NCBI GenBank assembly: GCA_019671005.1
Contig: CM033744.1
Location: 39,434,022 to 39,498,021, forward strand
Direction of reading: 5' to 3'
Source of the DNA: Hibiscus mutabilis
Taxonomy: Eukaryota > Streptophyta > Magnoliopsida > Malvales > Malvaceae
DNA length: 64,000 nt
A program made the translations under genes and the position numbers. Position 1 is the first letter of the stretch; each line of letters starts with the position of its first letter. The notes below the pieces were generated by a model, which searched no databases, was not told the origin of the DNA, and saw nothing but the letters and a program-made list of their open reading frames with translations. This document shows, in pieces, positions 59,766 through 64,000 of this stretch.

Positions 59766-60053
59766 GAGCAAACTTCAGATGTAATAAAAAAATATTTTGT
59801 TTGAAAAAAAAGAGAAAAAGAAAAAGGAAAATTAAAAGGAAAAAAATCAAAAAAGAAAGAGAAAAATGAAAATCAAGGTGAAAACCCAATCAGACACCTT
59901 GAAAAGGTCTTTTTCAAACATCTCTAAGGCACGAGCCCATAAGGAGACCTTAGACATTCAAAATGAAAATATGTTAGTCTCATATCTCTAGAGTGGCAGC
60001 GGAATGAGTACCAAAACAAGCCCGTGGAGCAGAGGAACTATAACCTCATACCT

Positions 60054-60400
60054 TATCTCCTTGAACTACCAATGGAGCAGGTCGCCCATCCAATAGAAGA
60101 GGAACTACAACCTCATATCTTTACTCCTTCCAATGGAACAGATCACCCGACCCTATCTCCTTGAACTACCAATAGAGCAGGTTACCCATCCAATAGAAGA
60201 GGAGCTACAACCTCAGATCTTTACTCCTTCCAATGGAGCAGATCACCTGACTCTATCTCCTTGAACTACCAATGGAGCAGGTCACCCATCCAGTAGAAGA
60301 AGAACTACAACCTCAGATCTTTACTCTTTCCAATGGAGTAGATCACCCGACCCTATCTCTTTGAACTTCCAATGGAGCGGGTCACCCATTCAATAGAAGA
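60054..60400 (+). repeat. Tandem repeat, 100-bp unit
   Basis: TATCTCCTTGAACTACCAAT recurs at 60054, 60154, 60254 and, diverged, 60354, giving a period of exactly 100 bp over 3.5 copies. Each unit contains CCAATAGAAGAGGA and CTTTACTCCTTCCAATGG. It is followed by a purine-rich run (60410-60490). Confidence 0.88.
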
Positions 60401-60855
60401 TGAAGGTACAAAAAAAGAAAAAAAAGAAAAAAAGATAAAGAAAAAGAAAAAAAAGAGAAAAAAAGAATAAAAAATAAAAAAAAGAAGAGAAAATGACAGG
60501 CAGGAAGGCATATGTTTTTGACCGAGCATCATTGTACTTTGGTAAGTCTCAACCTAGGAAGCAGAGTAGCAGATTGATTGAAGAGCTCAACATCCTCGAA
60601 GAGCGAAGATCGAAGACCTATCGAAGAATGAAGATAGAAGACAGAAGACCAGCGCCGAAGAAAAAAAACGACAAACTAAACTCATTTTGTCTCCTCAACA
60701 GATAACCCCCATTTTGAATATTTTGCCTTCCACGGCGGCCGAGTATATCAAATGAAACCCGAAGATGAGCAATGAAGAATGAAGAAGTTCAGTCGGACCG
60801 GGCAAAAACAGTGATCTTTTGGTCTTTACTTCATTGCCGTTTTACAACAATAAGC

Positions 60856-60868
60856 AAAAAAGGGTAGC
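60856..60868 (+). promoter_or_regulatory. Polypurine tract of element 2
   Basis: AAAAAAGGGTAGC directly precedes the right LTR and is the expected plus-strand primer. Confidence 0.6.
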
Positions 60869-62109
60869 AGTAATCACTCATTTTTGTCTGGGTTGTGTAA
60901 TATTATAGTATTTTATTAGGTAAAATAAAAGGGTATAAAAGGAAAAAAAGTTAAAAAAATGTGAAAATAATAATAATAATAAAGTGTGTGGCTCACAAAA
61001 AGCCACATCGCCCCATCTCCCCCACTTTCCCTACAAAAGGGGGAGGGGGCTGCCATTTTGAGAATGAATGAGCCGGCCATAAGGGCTGAGGGAAATTATG
61101 GGGCAATGCCTCCTAGTACCCCGGACCCGGTTCGAGAGCAGTGCTCTCCTCAAGGAATTTTTATTCTTCGGGTGGTTCGATCCAGTTAATTTTTAGAGGG
61201 ATCATGATAGATCGCGTTAGGGGACTGTTCGAGTTCGAGCTTCTATGGGGTAAAAGTTCGTATCTTATCTTTGTATTTTATTTTAATTTAATAATATATC
61301 GATTGTTTATTCGTATGTATTTTAATTTTTTAACATGTTTAGTTTTTATATATATATGATTTAATTTCTGTTTTTTATGCATGATTTTTTTGGTATGTAT
61401 TTTTTTATATTATGTATTGTATTCTAGATTATATATATTTATCATGTAATATAGGTTTGTATTAGTTATATTATTATATATGTATTATATATATATTATG
61501 TTCATGTTATATTACAATCATCATATATATATTATTAAGTATAATATATATTATATAATAGTATTTTATTTTTATTTTAAATTTTATATTTTTAAAATAT
61601 TCGAAACCCATATTTTAATATATTATATTTTGTACTTTAATATCCGGTTTTTGTAAATTATTTTTTATATGATTAAAAAAACTTCGGAAAACATGTCCCG
61701 GGCGTAAATGGATGTGATTTTTTCGAATATTTTCAAAAAAAGAAAAAACGAGAAGTCGTGTCCCGGGCGGAAAGGGACGCGGTTCTCTCAATATTTTCAT
61801 GAATTTAAGAATCATATTTTTAAATTTTATTCGAATTCAAAATTTCCAACGCTAAGACTTTAAATATTCGACTATGTACCAATTTTTGAGCGGTGTGGGG
61901 TGCTCATCCTTCCCCATCCGTAACCGACTTCCGGACTCAAATATTTTTATCTCTGATTTTATCGGTGTCCGGTCTACCATTTTTAAATAATCGGTGGTGA
62001 CTCCTCATTTTTAATTTCAAAATTGGGCGAAATTTTTCTAAAATTAAATAGATCAAAAGAAATTTTAAAACTGAATAAAATGAGCGCCGGATGAATTTGG
62101 GTAATTACA
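60869..62109 (+). repeat. Right LTR of Tat-like element 2
   Basis: 1241 bp, partner of 48981-50234. They differ by scattered substitutions and small indels, so the insertion is not very recent. It ends GTAATTACA, immediately followed by the TGATT duplication. Confidence 0.88.
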
Positions 62110-62795
62110 TGATTTTTTTTCTATCTGTTACAATTCTAGATAAAATTATTACCGGAAGTAAAACAGTAAATCTACAAGCCTTTCAAGTGTTGAGAGTCAA
62201 ACACTGCTGTGAGGGTAATTTTTTATCTGTTTCAATTCTAGATAAAATTATTACCAAAAATAAATACGTTAGAGTTGTAATCCAAGTTTTTTAAAACAAG
62301 CCTGAATATTAATAAAGAAATAGTAAGAAATTTTTTTGTGGACCGATCCAAATATTAATTAAAGTAAAACTTTATTTTATCCTTTGATATAAATTGAAGA
62401 ATAGAAAATTTAATTTATATTAAAATTACTTTTTATGCAAGATTTTTTTTTTTATAACCAAGAGACTTACTTTTATAAATAAATATTAGAGGTTAAGATT
62501 AAAATCATCGTATTATCATATTTTCGGCATAGTAAAAAATCTCTCCGTGGTTTTTCGTTTTCTACCTAAAACAGTAAATCTACTAGCCTCTCAGGTGTTA
62601 AGGGTCAAACAGTACTTTGGAGGCTAGTTTTGGTTGGATCTTTCAGACGGTTCATAATTTCAGACCAAGCCAACAGCTTTCCTCCGGCACAGTCGAACCC
62701 AGGCTGCTTCTGCTGTCCTTGGGGCTTCCTGTTATCACCGAAACAAAAACCCCAATCGGTAAATAAGGAAGAAGGGGGAATAGATAAAGAGAAGC
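62110..62795. other. Upstream region of the cornichon gene, with short repeats
   Basis: TTCTAGATAAAATTATTACC occurs at 62131 and 62237. ACAGTAAATCTACAAGCCTT at 62162 recurs as ACAGTAAATCTACTAGCCTC at 62571. Each copy is followed by a GTGTTGAGAGTCAAACA-like phrase. The last 150 bp probably hold the 5' UTR. The frame at 62630-62914 crosses the true start in another frame and is a shadow. Confidence 0.5.
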
Positions 62796-64000
62796 ATGGG
62801 GGATCTCTTCATATGGCTTATTTCTTTCTTCGTCCTCATTTCCCTTCTTGTTCTCATTGTTTATCAGGTAAATTCCCTCATATAATCTTGCTTTTTTCTC
62901 CTACTTTTGGTTAAAACTATATGATTCTTCTGCTATTACCTTTCTGGGTATTGATTATTTAGTTTGTTCTTCTATTTAGCTGCAAGAGAACCGCTCAATA
63001 AATGCAAAAAATTGTGTCTTTTTGTAGTATTGTTGCAGTGTATATATCTGGATTTATTGAATTTTGTTGCAAAAAAGGGTGGGATTTGAATTATAAGAGA
63101 AAACCCTGGGTTAAAGTCCTGATTCTGGTATATTGAGGAACTAGATTGTTGGGGGTTTTGCTTTGGATTTTAATCATAAAAGACTTAATGAAGTTTAACA
63201 ACGGAAACCTTACCGATGTTATTATTCATCTGAAGATTGTTCTGGTTATGTAAGAACGGTGTAGGGATTTAACAGCTTCGAAATTTTGCTGCAGCTCATG
63301 TGCTTGGCTGATTTGGAGTTCGATTACATCAATCCTTATGACTCTTCATCGCGGATAAATAAAGTGGTCTTGCCAGAATTTATCCTCCAAGGACTTTTAT
63401 GTGTGTTCTATCTGTTAACGGGGCATTGGGTTATGTCACTCTTGTGTGCTCCATATTTATACTACAATGTGAGACTGTAAGTTTTTCTCTCGTCTTCTTA
63501 TTCTACCGTTTTTATTAATGTAGTCTGTTTCGACGAAAAGGTCAAGTGATAGTTTTCCTAGTTTTGATTCACTGTTTAATTTCAAATTCCTTCCCTGCAG
63601 TTCCTTTATATATCGAGTTTGCAACCCAATGTCTTGTAGGATTAAGCCCATCTGGATGACCGGTCTCTTTAGTTCCTAGATCTTGTTTGATAATGTGAAT
63701 GATGAGTGGCGGGATGTGTTCTTAAGACTCGTACCTTATAACTTGGGCAAAGACATGCATCGTGGAAAGTTAGCATTTGGAAGTTCATAAAATGGGAAAT
63801 TTGTGTTATATGACCTGCACTTTGCAGGTATTGTGAACCTCCTTGTGGTGAACATGAGTATTGATTGTTTTCTGTATTAGCTAGTCTATCAGCCTCTCCT
63901 AGGTTAAAGACCCGTTCTATTAAGCACTAATTATACAGAAAAGTGTAAGGAGTATGGTGCTGTGGGCAATATTCTCTTGATCGACGGAAGCAATAGAATG
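62796..64000 (+). CDS. CNIH: Cornichon family protein, 5' part
   Basis: Exon 1 is 62796-62867 (MGDLFIWLISFFVLISLLVL, then IVYQ). Exon 2 is 63295-63476 (LMCLADLEFDYINPYDSSSR ... LTGHWVMSLLCAPYLYYNVR plus two bases). The donors are GTAAAT and GTAAGT. Cornichon proteins are cargo receptors for ER export in COPII vesicles. The pieces hold the first membrane helix (about residues 5-23), the conserved LADLEFDYINPYD loop and the second hydrophobic segment, matching Arabidopsis At1g12390/At1g62880 (from memory). The last exon, which should encode a segment like YTRRQHLVDVTEIF and the third helix, is not found before 64000, so the gene continues past the window. No stops occur in the two exons. It begins about 690 bp after the Tat-like element. 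Confidence 0.9.

Larger units (their letters stand above)
48981..62109 (+). mobile_element. Non-autonomous Gypsy (Tat/Ogre-like) element 2
   Basis: A 13.1-kb element, about 10.1 kb without the nested solo LTR. The LTRs start TATAATCAC or AGTAATCAC (probably TGTAATCAC originally) and end GATTACA or AATTACA. It is flanked by a perfect 5-bp duplication TGATT (48976-48980 and 62110-62114). A tRNA-Arg type primer site follows the left LTR and a purine tract precedes the right LTR. Gag and coiled-coil remnants lie in the first 3 kb. The last 3 kb before the right LTR are non-coding, with tandem repeats of 130 and 100 bp and purine-rich runs. No RT, integrase or protease was recognised. Confidence 0.9.

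Noticed and set aside
1..64000. A novel defence-like or biosynthetic gene cluster
   Set aside because: The genes are unrelated housekeeping families kept together by ancestry; no co-directional or functionally linked set was seen.

Overview
The window is nuclear DNA of a dicot plant, most likely a Malvales species such as cotton (Gossypium). This is inferred from GT-AG introns, plant-only gene families, AT-rich intergenic DNA and dense LTR retrotransposons whose ORF remnants resemble those I know from cotton. No organelle or bacterial sequence was seen.

Intact-looking genes: two tandem CML13/14-type calmodulin-like genes (minus strand, 4886-5329 and 6970-7413); a five-exon mitochondrial IBA57/YgfZ-type gene (minus, 11524-13554); a two-exon DUF1442 gene (17383-18135); a three-exon At4g22758-like (DUF7054) gene (45574-46554); and the first two exons of a cornichon gene running off the right edge (62796 onward). 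Decayed genes: a CYP706-type cytochrome P450 (1230-3507), an LRR-IV receptor kinase remnant (10575-11085), an IRK-interacting-protein-like gene with three frameshifts (26835-28198), the first four exons of a SEC1/KEULE gene without an ATG (30321-31844), and a second DUF7054 copy (47110-47540). Most of these families are also neighbours in Arabidopsis on chromosomes 1 and 4, so the window looks like one ancestral gene block that lost genes after polyploidy and was then expanded by transposons.

The rest is layered mobile DNA. A LINE-type reverse-transcriptase remnant (zf-RVT plus RNase H-like domains) is split by an LTR element at 19994-25284 that carries only gag, with a perfect AGTTT target duplication. 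Two related Gypsy (Tat/Ogre-like) elements without a visible pol lie at 33179-39293 and 48981-62109. The second has a perfect TGATT duplication and is itself interrupted by a 3.0-kb solo LTR in opposite orientation (54733-57752, CTAGA duplication). Around these lie foldback/MITE elements, tRNA-derived SINE candidates and tandem satellites.

I found no operon-like or defence-like novel system. The most interesting items are the nested, dateable insertions, the gag-only element with clustered near-palindromic GTATCGGTACG motifs, the pol-less Tat elements that keep a coiled-coil ORF, long hairpins built from short direct repeats, and the conserved but fractionated gene order.
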